The notes: generated from the sequence alone by a model not told the origin. Shown: positions 7,937 to 17,137, numbered from the stretch's first letter. The stretch: DNA of 64,000 nt from Nocardioides sp. zg-1230 (GCF_013155335.1 NZ_JABJQZ010000001.1:434001-498000); one strand, 5' to 3'. Made by a program: numbers and translations.

Positions 7937-9034
7937 ATGAACAGCGTCGAGTCGGCCGGTGGCCGGCTCGGCGCTGTTCTGTCTGCCCCTCGCGGCGGAA
8001 TGGTCCAGATCGGCCGCCACGGACCATGGCTCGCGACGACCCCATCACTCGTCCGGCGAGTGCTGACCGACCCCGCCTGCTTCGACTTCCCCTCGGACGT
8101 GAGTCGCAGCAGCGATCTCTCCGGGAGCACCGGCGAGTCCCGTTCCGGGCACACGATCTTCGCCCCACTGTCACCGGACCAGGTGTCCACGGGTGCGGCA
8201 GTCTTCGGGGAGGAGTGGCGCGCGGCCCTCGCCGACCATGTCCGCACGTCGGGCGACCCCTACGACGCCATGCTCCTGCTGCGACGCCCCGTGGCAAGGT
8301 CCACGACCGCTGCGGTCCTGCCAGGGCTCCCGGCTGCGCAGCGCAACGCGATCGGCGACCTCACCCTCGCCTGGATCGACGCCCTCGGACCGGTCATCGC
8401 GGCCCGCCGACCGCCGGCGCGCTGGAGCCGTTTGCGCAGGCGCGAGACGCTTGCCCGCCGCGCGCTCGAGGATGCGCTCCGCGCCGTGCCGGGCCTGGCC
8501 CCGCCCGGACAGCTCGCGACGATGCTCGCCGCCGGCATCCAGGTGCCGATCGCCGCCGGCGCCTTCCTTCTGGCCTGGATCGCTCAGCACGACTCCGTCG
8601 ACGTCGATCCGGCCGACGCCGTCTGGGAGACCCTGCGCCTGACCCCACCGACGTGGATCACCGCGCGGATCACGACGCGGGAGGTCGAGCTCGCGGGAAC
8701 CACGATCCCCCCGGGGCGCGTCGTCTTCGTCAGTCCTCTGCTCCTGGGTCGCTCGAGCGATCTGGTCCCAGGCGAAACCGAGACCCTGCCACGGTTCGAT
8801 CCCGACCGCTGGCGCGACCACGCCCAGCGGCCTGGCGCCTGGCTGCCCTTCGGAGCCGGTCCTCACTCGTGCCCCGGGCGGTCGCTCGGCATGGCCCAGC
8901 TGATCACCCTCGCCCAGTGGGGCCTGGCCCACGGAATCACCTTGAGCGAGGAGGTGTCGATAGACCAGAGTCGGGGCATCTTCCCCGCACCCTGTCGCTT
9001 CACCCTCGCCCCGAGAAGGGAGGCGCCACTGTGA
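7937..9034 (+). CDS. Divergent cytochrome P450-like heme protein
   Basis: The 365-aa product has the heme-thiolate loop FGAGPHSCPG with Cys312 and the K-helix ExxR (Glu231, Arg234), so it should fold as a P450 and bind heme. It is short for bacterial P450s (about 400 aa). The I-helix site that normally reads Ala-Gly-x-(Asp/Glu)-Thr is AGIQVP at 199-204: the proton-relay acid is Gln and the threonine is Val, followed by Pro. Oxygen activation should therefore be altered; it may be a heme sensor or use peroxide (inference). I chose ATG 7937; an in-frame GTG is at 7928. Its stop overlaps the histidine kinase start, coupling heme protein and kinase. Confidence 0.82.
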   Translation: MNSVESAGGRLGAVLSAPRGGMVQIGRHGPWLATTPSLVRRVLTDPACFDFPSDVSRSSDLSGSTGESRSGHTIFAPLSPDQVSTGAAVFGEEWRAALADHVRTSGDPYDAMLLLRRPVARSTTAAVLPGLPAAQRNAIGDLTLAWIDALGPVIAARRPPARWSRLRRRETLARRALEDALRAVPGLAPPGQLATMLAAGIQVPIAAGAFLLAWIAQHDSVDVDPADAVWETLRLTPPTWITARITTREVELAGTTIPPGRVVFVSPLLLGRSSDLVPGETETLPRFDPDRWRDHAQRPGAWLPFGAGPHSCPGRSLGMAQLITLAQWGLAHGITLSEEVSIDQSRGIFPAPCRFTLAPRREAPL

Positions 9035-10359
9035 GCCAGCACGTCTCCCTGCAGGACCTCGCGGAGCCGGCGCCGCCGTCTCACCAGGCGACCGCCCTCG
9101 CCATGACGGTCCTCGCCGGCGACATCAGCGTGGAGGACGCGGTCGACCGGGCCACCACGCATCTCATGCTCGACAGCCGGGTGGACGCCGTGGTCGCTGC
9201 GCTGACCACCCTTCCGCCCCACGACCGGACGGGGTGGGCGGACCTCGGCGGCCGCGCTTGGATACGGGAGTGGTCGCGCCCCGGCACGTCCGTCAGCATC
9301 GCGCCTCCCCCGGGCGCGGGGCCCGAAGACGCCCTGAGCATGCCCTGGCTCTCCCAGATCGGGCGCACCGGTGTCGCGGTGCTCGTCGACCGGGAGGCCC
9401 TGCCGGACGAGGCTGCCCAGGACCGGGCCGAGCTCGAGTCGATCGGGGTGCGCGCCCTCGCGATGACGGCGTTCCTTTCCGGCGGCCGGATGTACGGCAG
9501 CATCGCGATCACAAGCGCGACCGCGGGACCCTGGGTCCAGCAGACCATCGAGGACTTCAAGCTCCTCGCCTCCGCCATCACCGCCCGCCTCACCCTTGAA
9601 CAGTCCCGTCGCTCGCTGGCGGAGGCGATCGAGGCGGGTGCCGAGGCGCAGCTCGCCACGCAGCAGCTGTTCGGCGCGGTGGGGCACGAGCTGCGTACGC
9701 CGTTGTCCGCGATCCTCGGCTACACCGAGGGCCTGCTCGACGACGCCGAGCACGGGACCGCGGACGACGTGGCGGCCGGCATGAAGCGCGACGGACCGGT
9801 CATCGTCCGCTCCTGCGAGCGGCTGCTCACGATCGTCGACAGCCTGCTGGGTGCGGGACGCGCCATGTCGGCCGACGACCAGCGCCAGGAGGTCTCCGTG
9901 GCCGACGCGGTCGCCGACGTCATGCACTGGCACCGGACCCCAGCCCGCACGGCCGGCGTCGACATGCAGGCGCACGTCGACCCCCGCCTCGCCGCGTGGG
10001 GACACCCCTCGGCGATCCGGCAGGTCCTCGCCAACCTCCTGGGCAACGCGATCGTCCACCACCGGCCCACCGGCGGCACCGTCCATCTCACCGCCGAGGA
10101 GCTGGTCGGCGAGAGCGCGAAGCCGATGCTGCGCATCATCGTGCGCGACGACGGGCCGGGCCTCACCCCCGACCAGCTCGCGCACGTCTTCGAGCCGTTC
10201 GTGCGCTTCGCCGCGCCGACCACCCAGGGAAGCGGGCTCGGGCTCTCCCTGTCGCGCACCATCGCGGAGCGCGAGGGCGGCGCCGTCCGGGGCGAGTCGA
10301 CGCCGGGCACCGGGTCGTCGTTCTGGCTCGAGCTCCCCGCCTACCGACAGCGCGCTTGA
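9031..10359 (+). CDS. GAF-type sensor histidine kinase
   Basis: The 442-aa soluble kinase has no membrane segment. Residues ~10-185 look like an ANTAR/GAF-type sensor region. The dimerisation domain has His219 in VGHELRTPLS, the N box has Asn339 in NLLGNAIVHH, and DDGPGL and GSGLGLSL are the G1 and G2 boxes. The GTG start (9031) overlaps the P450 stop as GTGA. As a cytoplasmic kinase coupled to a heme protein it could read a redox, gas or small-molecule signal via the P450, with the CheY-like protein at 7313 as target (inference). The gene ends just before tRNA-Phe. Confidence 0.88.
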   Translation: MSQHVSLQDLAEPAPPSHQATALAMTVLAGDISVEDAVDRATTHLMLDSRVDAVVAALTTLPPHDRTGWADLGGRAWIREWSRPGTSVSIAPPPGAGPEDALSMPWLSQIGRTGVAVLVDREALPDEAAQDRAELESIGVRALAMTAFLSGGRMYGSIAITSATAGPWVQQTIEDFKLLASAITARLTLEQSRRSLAEAIEAGAEAQLATQQLFGAVGHELRTPLSAILGYTEGLLDDAEHGTADDVAAGMKRDGPVIVRSCERLLTIVDSLLGAGRAMSADDQRQEVSVADAVADVMHWHRTPARTAGVDMQAHVDPRLAAWGHPSAIRQVLANLLGNAIVHHRPTGGTVHLTAEELVGESAKPMLRIIVRDDGPGLTPDQLAHVFEPFVRFAAPTTQGSGLGLSLSRTIAEREGGAVRGESTPGTGSSFWLELPAYRQRA

Positions 10360-10405
10360 GCCGATTCCCGCCTCCCCACCGGGCTCATGTATCCTCGTCC
10401 CGCTT

Positions 10406-10479
10406 GGGCAGGTAGCTCAGTTGGTACGAGCGATCGCCTGAAAAGTGATAGGTCGGCGGTTCGACCCCGCCCCTGCCCA
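10406..10479 (+). tRNA. tRNA-Phe (anticodon GAA)
   Basis: Cloverleaf with acceptor GGGCAGG/CCTGCCC, D stem GCTC/GAGC, anticodon stem ATCGC/GTGAT (one G-U) with loop CTGAAAA, and T stem GGCGG/CCGCC. No CCA is encoded (CAA follows). Confidence 0.93.
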
Positions 10480-10485
10480 CAAGCA

Positions 10486-10524
10486 CAGAAGGGCCCCGGT
10501 CACGTCCCGACCGGGGCCCTTCTG
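10486..10524 (+). terminator. tRNA-Phe terminator hairpin
   Basis: A perfect 16-bp stem (10486-10501 with 10509-10524, loop ACGTCCC) starts 6 nt after the tRNA. It lacks a T-run. Confidence 0.85.
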
Positions 10525-10567
10525 CATGCCCGGTCCAGTCCGGACGGACGTGTCCGCGTCGAGCGCC

Positions 10568-10573
10568 TACCGT
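10568..10573 (+). promoter_or_regulatory. -10 hexamer of leaderless hydrolase gene
   Basis: TACCGT lies 6 nt before GTG 10580 and argues against the longer in-frame starts that reach into the tRNA and its terminator. Confidence 0.6.
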
Positions 10574-10579
10574 GGGGTC

Positions 10580-11371
10580 GTGCCCGAGGTCGAGGAAGGC
10601 ACCTTCAGCAACGGCGTGCCCTACCTGCGCACGGGTCAGGGCCCGGCGCTCCTCGTCGCGGCCGGGCTCACGACCGAGCACGCCAACCCCACGGGCGCGG
10701 TCCGTCGGGCGTCGCTCACCTGGGCGGCACCGTTCGCCCGCCACTTCACCGTCCACCTGGTCAACCGGCGCCCGGGCCTGGCCGCAGGCACGTCGATGTC
10801 GGACCTCGCCGCCGACTACGCCGACGTGATCGAGCAGGACCTCGGTGAGCCGGTCCTCCTCCACGGGACCTCGACGGGCGGCTCGATCGCGCTGCAGCTC
10901 GCGGTGGACCGGCCGGAGCTCGTACGCCGTCTCGTGCTCGCCGCGGCGGCCTGCCGGCTCTCCGCCGAGGGGCGGCAGGTGATGGCCGAGGTGGCGCGGC
11001 TGACGGCGGCCGGTGACACGCGCGCCGCGACAGCCGCGATCATGGCCGCCGGGACGCCGCCCCGGCTCCGCGTGCTCACCCGCCCGGCCGGATGGGTGAT
11101 GGGGCAGTTCACCCCTCGCGACCAGCGCGACATGCTCGTCACCATCGCCGCCGAGGACACGTTCGACGTGGAGCCCCGACTGGACCGGACAACGGCACCG
11201 ACCCTCGTCCTGGGCGGGACGGCCGACGGCTTCTACACCCGCGACCTGTTCGAGCGGACCGCCGCAGGCATCTCGCAGGGAAGGGCGGTCGTCTGGGAGG
11301 GCAGGTCGCACGTCGGGGTGGCCGGAGGCAAGGTCCCGGCCGCGGTGGCGCTGGGGTACCTCCTGGCCTGA
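10580..11371 (+). CDS. Alpha/beta hydrolase
   Basis: The 263-aa product has an alpha/beta hydrolase fold with nucleophile elbow HGTSTGG (Ser98), an acid in GGTADGF, and a C-terminal GRSHVG for the catalytic His. No signal peptide or membrane segment is present. The substrate is not visible. The start is set by TACCGT 6 nt upstream. The next gene follows after 22 nt on the same strand. Confidence 0.82.
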   Translation: MPEVEEGTFSNGVPYLRTGQGPALLVAAGLTTEHANPTGAVRRASLTWAAPFARHFTVHLVNRRPGLAAGTSMSDLAADYADVIEQDLGEPVLLHGTSTGGSIALQLAVDRPELVRRLVLAAAACRLSAEGRQVMAEVARLTAAGDTRAATAAIMAAGTPPRLRVLTRPAGWVMGQFTPRDQRDMLVTIAAEDTFDVEPRLDRTTAPTLVLGGTADGFYTRDLFERTAAGISQGRAVVWEGRSHVGVAGGKVPAAVALGYLLA

Positions 11372-11393
11372 CAGGCTCCGGCAGGATGGGGCG

Positions 11394-12731
11394 GTGCTCC
11401 CCCGCCTCGAGGTCGTCCGACGCCTGCGCCCGGTCGACCTGGTGGCTGCCGGGTCGGCGCCGGTCGAGACCGACTCCGCCGGCGAGGTCGCGGTGCCGGT
11501 GGTTGCCCCCTACGCCGCGGCGACGACGAACGGCCTCGACGGCCCGGTGGCGATGCACCTGGGCGACCACCGGTTCGCCGCGTCGTTGGACGACGGGTCG
11601 GTGTCGCTCGAGGTCCCGGGGGCCGGGACGCTCCGCAGCCGCCGCTTCCACCGCGCCGAGGGACCGACCGGCCTGGGCCTGACCCTGACCGGGACGCACG
11701 TGACGGCCTGGAGCCGCGAGGCGGCGGGCTGGGTGGCCCGGGCCCGGCACGACCTCCGGGAGGTCGCCGCCGAGGGCACCGGCCTGCAGGTCGACACCCG
11801 CGACGAGACCGCCCTGGCCGGGTTCCGGGTGGAGCTCCCGCCGGGCGGCGGGGTCGCCGGGGCGTTCGGCCAGCTCGGCCTCCGGGACACCCGGTTCGTC
11901 ACCGGCGAGGACGGCCGCCCGGTGCGCGACGACGGGGCGCTGTGGCTGACGGCGACGTCGGCGGGCCCGGGGTTCTTCGACACCGCCCACACCAGTGTGT
12001 GGCGCCTCGACCCGGACAGCCTCGACGTCACCCACTCCGCCGACCTGTTCTTCCGCAGGCCCGACCGCTCGGGCGTCTTCGGCGACCACGCCACCCACCT
12101 GCTCCGCTCCGACGGCGGCTGGCTGGTCGCGACCAGCACGTGGGGCGACTTCGAGGCGCCGACGACCCGCGCGGGACGTCGTACGCCGGCGGGGTTGCGG
12201 GTCACCCTCGCCGCGTCGGGCGACGACCTCCTGCGCGGCGCGCACGTGCTCGACACCCGCGAGCTCCCGCTGCCCGTCGACGGGCTGGCGTCCATCGCCA
12301 CGTGGGACCCCCACCTCGTACGGCGCGACGGCACGTGGCTGGTCGGATTCGTCAGCGCGCGCCGGTTCTTCGACTTCCACCCCGCCCTCGCGGCCGGACC
12401 GAGCCTCGACGACCTGCGCCTGCTGGGCGCGGCGACCGACCGTACGTCGACCGAGGGCACGACGCTGGTCGACGTCGACGGCCGGCTCGTCGTCCTCGCC
12501 AGCGACGGCCGCGACTCCCGGCGGGAGCTGCGCGCCCGGTTCCCGGCGTACGACCTCACGATGACCGAGACGGGGACGCTGGACGCGCCCTACCCGACCA
12601 ACCTGCCCTGGCCCACGCTCGCGGAGGTGGACGGCGGGTGGCTGATGGTGACGTTCGACGGTCGCGCGGCGGGCGGGAAGCTGCTCGGCTATGGGACCCA
12701 CGGCGACCTGGTGGTGATGCGGTCCGGGTGA
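11394..12731 (+). CDS. Propeller-like protein of unknown function (glycoside-hydrolase-fold-like)
   Basis: The 445-aa cytoplasmic protein has repeated beta segments with Asp/Trp-containing turns ([43 protein letters not shown]) in its second half. This suggests a five-bladed propeller like GH43/GH32-type proteins. I cannot identify a catalytic acid/base set with confidence. The start GTG is preceded by CAGGAT at 6 nt, a weak -10. A second protein of similar style lies at 47998-48870. Confidence 0.6.
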   Translation: MLPRLEVVRRLRPVDLVAAGSAPVETDSAGEVAVPVVAPYAAATTNGLDGPVAMHLGDHRFAASLDDGSVSLEVPGAGTLRSRRFHRAEGPTGLGLTLTGTHVTAWSREAAGWVARARHDLREVAAEGTGLQVDTRDETALAGFRVELPPGGGVAGAFGQLGLRDTRFVTGEDGRPVRDDGALWLTATSAGPGFFDTAHTSVWRLDPDSLDVTHSADLFFRRPDRSGVFGDHATHLLRSDGGWLVATSTWGDFEAPTTRAGRRTPAGLRVTLAASGDDLLRGAHVLDTRELPLPVDGLASIATWDPHLVRRDGTWLVGFVSARRFFDFHPALAAGPSLDDLRLLGAATDRTSTEGTTLVDVDGRLVVLASDGRDSRRELRARFPAYDLTMTETGTLDAPYPTNLPWPTLAEVDGGWLMVTFDGRAAGGKLLGYGTHGDLVVMRSG

Positions 12732-12835
12732 CCTGGCGGGACTACTCTGGAGGTGACGGCGGTCACCACCCCTCGACCGCTCTGACCAGGTCCGCACACC
12801 CCGCGGCCGCACCCACCAGAAAAGGATCCGAGAGC

Positions 12836-13945
12836 ATGTCTGGACCCCTCGCCCCGACCGAGCTGACCAGTTCCGGCGTCGACGTCTTCGAGCTCGGCAG
12901 CGAGCACGAGCAGGTCGTCTTCTGCAACGACCGCGCGACCGGCCTGCGGGCCATCGTCGCCATTCACTCCACCGCGCTGGGCCCGGCCCTCGGTGGGACG
13001 CGGTTCTACCCGTACGCCAGCACCGACGACGCGATCGTCGACGTCCTCAACCTCTCGCGCGGGATGTCCTACAAGAACGCGCTCGCCGGCCTCGACCTCG
13101 GCGGTGGCAAGGCCGTCATCATCGGCGACCCGGCCGAGCTGAAGACCGAGGCCCTGCTGCGCGCCTACGGCCGCTTCGTGCAGTCGCTCAACGGTCGCTA
13201 CTTCACCGCGTGCGACGTGGGCACGTTCAGCGAGGACATGGACCACATCGCCCGCGAGTGTGACTTCGTCACCGGCCGCACCGTCGCCCACGGCGGCGCG
13301 GGCGACAGCTCGGTGCTGACGGCGTACGGCACCTTCCAGGGCATGCGCGCGGCCGCCGAGCAGCTGTGGGGCGAACCCACGCTGGCCGGCCGCACCGTCG
13401 GCGTCGCGGGCGTCGGCAAGGTCGGTCGCCACCTCGTGCGCCACCTGATCGAGGACGGCGCCACCGTCGTCGTCACCGACGTGCATGCCCCGTCGGTCGA
13501 GGCCATCCGCGAGCAGTTCCCGCAGGTCACCGCGGTCGCCACCACCGAGGAGCTCGTCGCGAGCGACATCGACGTCTACGCGCCGTGCGCCATGGGCGGC
13601 GCGATCAGCGACGAGGTGCTCGAGGTGCTGCGCGCGAAGATCATCTGCGGCGCCGCCAACAACCAGCTCGCCCACCCCGGCATCGAGAAGCAGGTCGAAG
13701 AGCGCGGCATCCTCTACGCCCCCGACTACTGCGTGAACTCCGGCGGCGTGATCCAGGTCGCCGACGAGCTCGAGGGCTTCTCGTTCGAGCGCGCGCAGCA
13801 GCGCGCGAGCGGCATCTTCGAGACCACCCGCAAGGTGTTCGAGCTCGCCAAGGCCGACGGCGTGACCACCGCCGAGGCCGCCGACCGGCTCGCCGAGCGT
13901 CGCATGCGCGAGGTCGGCCGCCTGCGCGGCATCCACCTCACCTGA
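12836..13945 (+). CDS. vdh: Leu/Val/Phe dehydrogenase family enzyme (probable valine dehydrogenase)
   Basis: The 369-aa enzyme of the Glu/Leu/Phe/Val dehydrogenase family reversibly deaminates a branched-chain amino acid to its 2-oxo acid using NAD. The glycine-rich catalytic segment DLGGGKAVI (Lys92), a second conserved lysine at position 80 (MSYKNAL), and the Rossmann motif GVAGVGKVG are present. Length matches actinobacterial valine and Bacillus leucine dehydrogenases. In actinobacteria this step feeds branched-chain acyl-CoA precursors. Exact substrate preference cannot be read. Start ATG follows AGGATCCGAGAG. An unusual five-copy inverted-repeat element follows the stop. Confidence 0.88.
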   Translation: MSGPLAPTELTSSGVDVFELGSEHEQVVFCNDRATGLRAIVAIHSTALGPALGGTRFYPYASTDDAIVDVLNLSRGMSYKNALAGLDLGGGKAVIIGDPAELKTEALLRAYGRFVQSLNGRYFTACDVGTFSEDMDHIARECDFVTGRTVAHGGAGDSSVLTAYGTFQGMRAAAEQLWGEPTLAGRTVGVAGVGKVGRHLVRHLIEDGATVVVTDVHAPSVEAIREQFPQVTAVATTEELVASDIDVYAPCAMGGAISDEVLEVLRAKIICGAANNQLAHPGIEKQVEERGILYAPDYCVNSGGVIQVADELEGFSFERAQQRASGIFETTRKVFELAKADGVTTAEAADRLAERRMREVGRLRGIHLT

Positions 13946-13946
13946 C

Positions 13947-14086
13947 GACCGGGCAGTTCCTCGCGCACACCAGCGCGCTGACCGGGCGTTTCCTCGCGCT
14001 ACGTACGCGAGGAAACGCCCGGTCGCTGCGTTCCAGCGCGAGGAACTGCCCGCTCGCGGTGTCCTTGCGCGAGGAACTGCCCGGTC
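13947..14086. repeat. Five-copy nested inverted-repeat element at convergent ends
   Basis: Five copies of a 20-mer close to GACCGGGCAGTTCCTCGCGC fill the gap between vdh and the DUF3073 gene: forward at 13947-13966 and 13980-13999, reverse at 14006-14024, 14036-14055 and 14067-14086. Copies 1 and 5 are exact reverse complements, and copies 2 and 3 form a perfect 19-bp stem with a 7-nt loop. Probably a bidirectional terminator. Confidence 0.85.
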
Positions 14087-14150
14087 ACCTGAGGGCGCAC
14101 TCGTACGCCGCACCACCCGGTCGCCCGGGCGGATGATCAGGTGCGATCAG

Positions 14151-14339
14151 TCAATCTGCGCGACGACGCGGGTCGGCATAGTCCGACCACTCGTCGTCAA
14201 CAGGATCGACCTCACTCGTGGAGTGAGTGTCTTCTCCGTGCAGCTCCTTCGCCAGCGCGCCGAAGTCCGTCTCGTGAGTCCGGTACTTCAGGTCGCGGGC
14301 GACCTTCGTCTGCTTCGCCTTCGCTCGGCCGCGCCCCAT
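14151..14339 (-). CDS. DUF3073 family small protein
   Basis: This 62-aa basic-then-acidic protein begins MGRGRAKAKQTKVARDLKY, the DUF3073 hallmark found throughout actinobacteria. The DTHSTSEVDPVDDEW tail is acidic. I place the start at this MGRGR rather than at the in-frame ATG at 14426 because the family begins here. The family is often found near purM, as here. Its role is unknown; the basic N-terminus suggests RNA or ribosome contact (inference). Confidence 0.85.
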   Translation of the reverse strand: MGRGRAKAKQTKVARDLKYRTHETDFGALAKELHGEDTHSTSEVDPVDDEWSDYADPRRRAD

Positions 14340-14495
14340 AGGGTCGACCCCCTCGCACACTTGGCCGGGGCTGTCGGAGAGCTGCCCGACGCGCCCGGTC
14401 TGATCGGTTACATATCGTGGGGACAACGCTACCTGAGCGGTGGCTGTTCCCGCACACCAAGAGCCCGCATTTCGTGCTCGAAGTGCCGAATCTCA

Positions 14496-15566
14496 TCACC
14501 AGCCGGGGTGCTGGCCCTCCAGCAGGACGCGTCCGCCGTCGACGTCGTCCGCCCGCGCCTCGCCGGCGACCCAGGCGCGGATGCCGTGGCCGGCCAGCAC
14601 GGAGATGGCGGTGTCGACCGACTCGGGGGCGGTCAGCGACACCATGCCGACGCCGCAGTTGAGGGTGGCCTCGAGGTCGGCCTGCGCCACGTCACCCACG
14701 CGTCGTACGACGTCGAAGACCGGCTGCGGCGTCCACGTCGAGCGGTCGATGCGCACCGACAGCTCCTCGGGGAGCACCCGCTCGAGGTTGGCGGCGAGGC
14801 CACCACCGGTCACGTGGGACATGGCGTGGGTCTCGGTGCGCTCGGCGAGGTCGAGGCAGGCCTTGGCGTAGATGCGGGTGGGCTCGAGCAGCTCCTCGCC
14901 CAGCGTGCGGCCGAAGTCGTCGACCTGCCGCTCGACGGTCCAGCCGGCCTTCTCCAGGAGCACGTGGCGCACCAGCGAGTAGCCGTTGGAGTGCAGTCCG
15001 CTGGCCTCCATGGCGATCACGACGTCACCGGGACGGACGCGACCGGGACCGAGGAGCTTGCTGGCCTCGACCACGCCGGTCGTGGCGCCCGCGACGTCGT
15101 AGTCGTCGGGGTCGAGCAGCCCGGGGTGCTCGGCGGTCTCGCCTCCGATGAGCGCGCAACCGGCGACGACGCACGCCTCGGCGATGCCCTTGACGATCGC
15201 GGCGATGCGCTCGGGGACCACTCGGCCGCACGCGATGTAGTCGGTCATGAAGAGCGGCTCGGCCCCGCACACGACGAGGTCGTCGACGACCATGCCGACG
15301 AGGTCGAAGCCGATGGTGTCGTGGACGTCCATCAGCTGCGCGATGGCGACCTTGGTGCCGACGCCGTCGGTCGAGGTCGCGAGCAGCGGCCGCTCGTAGC
15401 GGGTGAGCGCCGAGGCGTCGAAGAGGCCGGCGAAGCCCCCGAGCCCACCGATCATCTCCGGACGGCGGGCCTTCTCGACCCAGCCCTTCATCAGGTCGAT
15501 CGCCCGGTCGGCCGCCTCGATCGAGACCCCGGCGGCGGCGTAGGCGTTGTCAGCAGCGTCGGACAC
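14496..15566 (-). CDS. purM: Phosphoribosylformylglycinamidine cyclo-ligase (AIR synthetase)
   Basis: PurM closes the imidazole ring of FGAM to give AIR in the fifth step of purine synthesis, using ATP. The 356-aa product has the family signature STDGVGTKV, the DLVGMVVDD and GGETAEHPG segments, and SGLHSNGYSLVR and HVTGGGLAANL in the nucleotide site. The start is GTG 15566 with GAGGAG 4 nt upstream; in-frame upstream sequence is only read-through of purF DNA. It follows purF by 26 nt and is clearly co-transcribed. Confidence 0.96.
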   Translation of the reverse strand: MSDAADNAYAAAGVSIEAADRAIDLMKGWVEKARRPEMIGGLGGFAGLFDASALTRYERPLLATSTDGVGTKVAIAQLMDVHDTIGFDLVGMVVDDLVVCGAEPLFMTDYIACGRVVPERIAAIVKGIAEACVVAGCALIGGETAEHPGLLDPDDYDVAGATTGVVEASKLLGPGRVRPGDVVIAMEASGLHSNGYSLVRHVLLEKAGWTVERQVDDFGRTLGEELLEPTRIYAKACLDLAERTETHAMSHVTGGGLAANLERVLPEELSVRIDRSTWTPQPVFDVVRRVGDVAQADLEATLNCGVGMVSLTAPESVDTAISVLAGHGIRAWVAGEARADDVDGGRVLLEGQHPGW

Positions 15567-15592
15567 GTGGCTCCTCGGGTGGCGGCGTGTGA

Positions 15593-17131
15593 TCAAGGGT
15601 TGTTGAGGACCGGCAGGGCCCGACCCATGGTGGGCGACTGCAGCGTCGCCTCGAGCAGGTGCTTGCCGAGCAGGCTCTCGTCGGGCAGCTCGATGGGGTA
15701 CTCCCCCGTGAAGCAGGCTTGGCACAGGCGCTCGGCGGGCTGCCCCGTCGCCTCGACCATGCCCTCGAGCGAGATGTAGCCGAGGCTGTCGGCGCCCACG
15801 CTGGCGGCGATCTCGTCGACGTCGAGGCCGTTGGCGATCAGCTCGGCGCGGGTGGCGAAGTCGATGCCGTAGAAGCACGGCCACTTCACCGGCGGGCTGG
15901 AGATCCGGACGTGCACCTCGAGCGCCCCGGCCTCGCGGAGCATCCGCACCTGGGCGCGCTGGGTGTTCCCGCGCACGATGGAGTCGTCGACCACGACGAT
16001 GCGCTTGCCGCGGATCATGTGCTCGAGGGCGTTGAGCTTGAGCCGGATGCCGAGCTGGCGCAGCGTCTGGCTGGGCTGGATGAACGTGCGGCCGACGTAG
16101 GCGTTCTTGACGAAGCCCTGGCCGAACGGGATGCCGGACTCGGCGGCGTACCCGGACGCGGCCGGGGTGCCGGACTCCGGCACGGGCATGACGAGGTCTG
16201 CGTCGACGGGGAACTCCCGGGCCAGGCGGCGTCCCATCTCGACGCGCGCCTCGTGGACGTTGCGGCCGCTGATCGTGGCGTCGGGGCGGGCGAGGTAGAC
16301 GTACTCGAAGACGCAGCCCTTGCGCGCGGGCTCCGCGAACTTGTGGGAGCGCAGGCCGTTCTCGTCGATGACGATCATCTCGCCGGGCTCGACCTCGCGG
16401 ACGACGCTGGCGCCGATCGTGGCGAGCGCGGCGTCCTCGCTGGCGACGACCCAACCGCGGTCGAGGCGGCCGAGGACGAGCGGGCGGATGCCCTGCGGGT
16501 CGCGGGCGGCGTAGAGCGTGTCCTCGTTCATCCAGACGAAGCAGAAGGCCCCGCGCAGCTGCGGGAGGACCTCCAGGGCCCGCTGCTCGAGCGTGGTGTC
16601 GGGGTGGTGGGCGAGCAGCGCGGTGACCAGGCTGGTGTCGTTGGTGGCACCCTCGACGCCCTTGATCTCGAGCTCGCCGGCGGGGCCGGGCAGCTCACCG
16701 ACCATCTCGCGCAGCTCGGCGGTGTTGATCAGGTTGCCGTTGTGGCCCAGCGCGATCGACCCGTCGGCGGTGGGCCGGAAGGTCGGCTGCGCGTTGTGCC
16801 AGGTCGACGCACCGGTGGTCGAGTAGCGCGAGTGCCCGATGGCGAGGTGACCCTTGAGCGAGTCGAGGGTCGACTCGTCGAAGACCTGCGAGACGAGGCC
16901 CATGTCCTTGTAGACGAGGATCTGCCGGCCGTTGCTGACCGCGATGCCCGCGGACTCCTGGCCGCGGTGCTGCAGGGCGTAGAGCCCGAAGTAGGTCAGC
17001 TTGGCGACGTCCTCGCCGGGGGCCCAGACGCCGAAGACGCCGCAGGCATCCTGCGGGCCCTGGTCGTGGGGGTCGAGTGCCGTGGTGAGACGGCCGTCGC
17101 CGCCCGTCCGCCTGCTGCTCTGGTAGGGCAC
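15593..17131 (-). CDS. purF: Amidophosphoribosyltransferase
   Basis: PurF catalyses the committed step of purine synthesis, glutamine + PRPP to phosphoribosylamine. The 512-aa protein has an N-terminal propeptide ending before Cys30 (ACGVFGVW), the Ntn-type nucleophile freed by processing. HRGQESAG and GHNGNL are glutamine-site motifs. The PRPP loop VVVDDSIVRGNT lies in the C-terminal transferase domain. Cysteines in the C-terminal region (LCQACFTGEYP) fit the Fe-S-containing subclass. The GTG start is leaderless, with TAGACT 6 nt upstream. Confidence 0.96.
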   Translation of the reverse strand: MPYQSSRRTGGDGRLTTALDPHDQGPQDACGVFGVWAPGEDVAKLTYFGLYALQHRGQESAGIAVSNGRQILVYKDMGLVSQVFDESTLDSLKGHLAIGHSRYSTTGASTWHNAQPTFRPTADGSIALGHNGNLINTAELREMVGELPGPAGELEIKGVEGATNDTSLVTALLAHHPDTTLEQRALEVLPQLRGAFCFVWMNEDTLYAARDPQGIRPLVLGRLDRGWVVASEDAALATIGASVVREVEPGEMIVIDENGLRSHKFAEPARKGCVFEYVYLARPDATISGRNVHEARVEMGRRLAREFPVDADLVMPVPESGTPAASGYAAESGIPFGQGFVKNAYVGRTFIQPSQTLRQLGIRLKLNALEHMIRGKRIVVVDDSIVRGNTQRAQVRMLREAGALEVHVRISSPPVKWPCFYGIDFATRAELIANGLDVDEIAASVGADSLGYISLEGMVEATGQPAERLCQACFTGEYPIELPDESLLGKHLLEATLQSPTMGRALPVLNNP

Positions 17132-17137
17132 GACCCG

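Noticed and set aside
8026..9030. N-terminal extension of the histidine kinase frame into the P450 gene
   Set aside because: The GTG at 9031 overlaps the P450 stop, and the upstream part of that frame is Arg/Pro noise over a real gene.
10445..10579. Longer N-terminus of the hydrolase starting inside tRNA-Phe
   Set aside because: It would overlap the tRNA and its terminator; the TACCGT hexamer places the start at 10580.
13947..14086. Five-copy repeat as a CRISPR or integrase attachment array
   Set aside because: Copies alternate in orientation, spacers are unequal and short, and no cas or integrase gene is near.
14496..16454. 652-aa frame as a purF-purM fusion
   Set aside because: The N-terminal part is an off-frame shadow of purF; purM has its own ribosome site and GTG at 15566.
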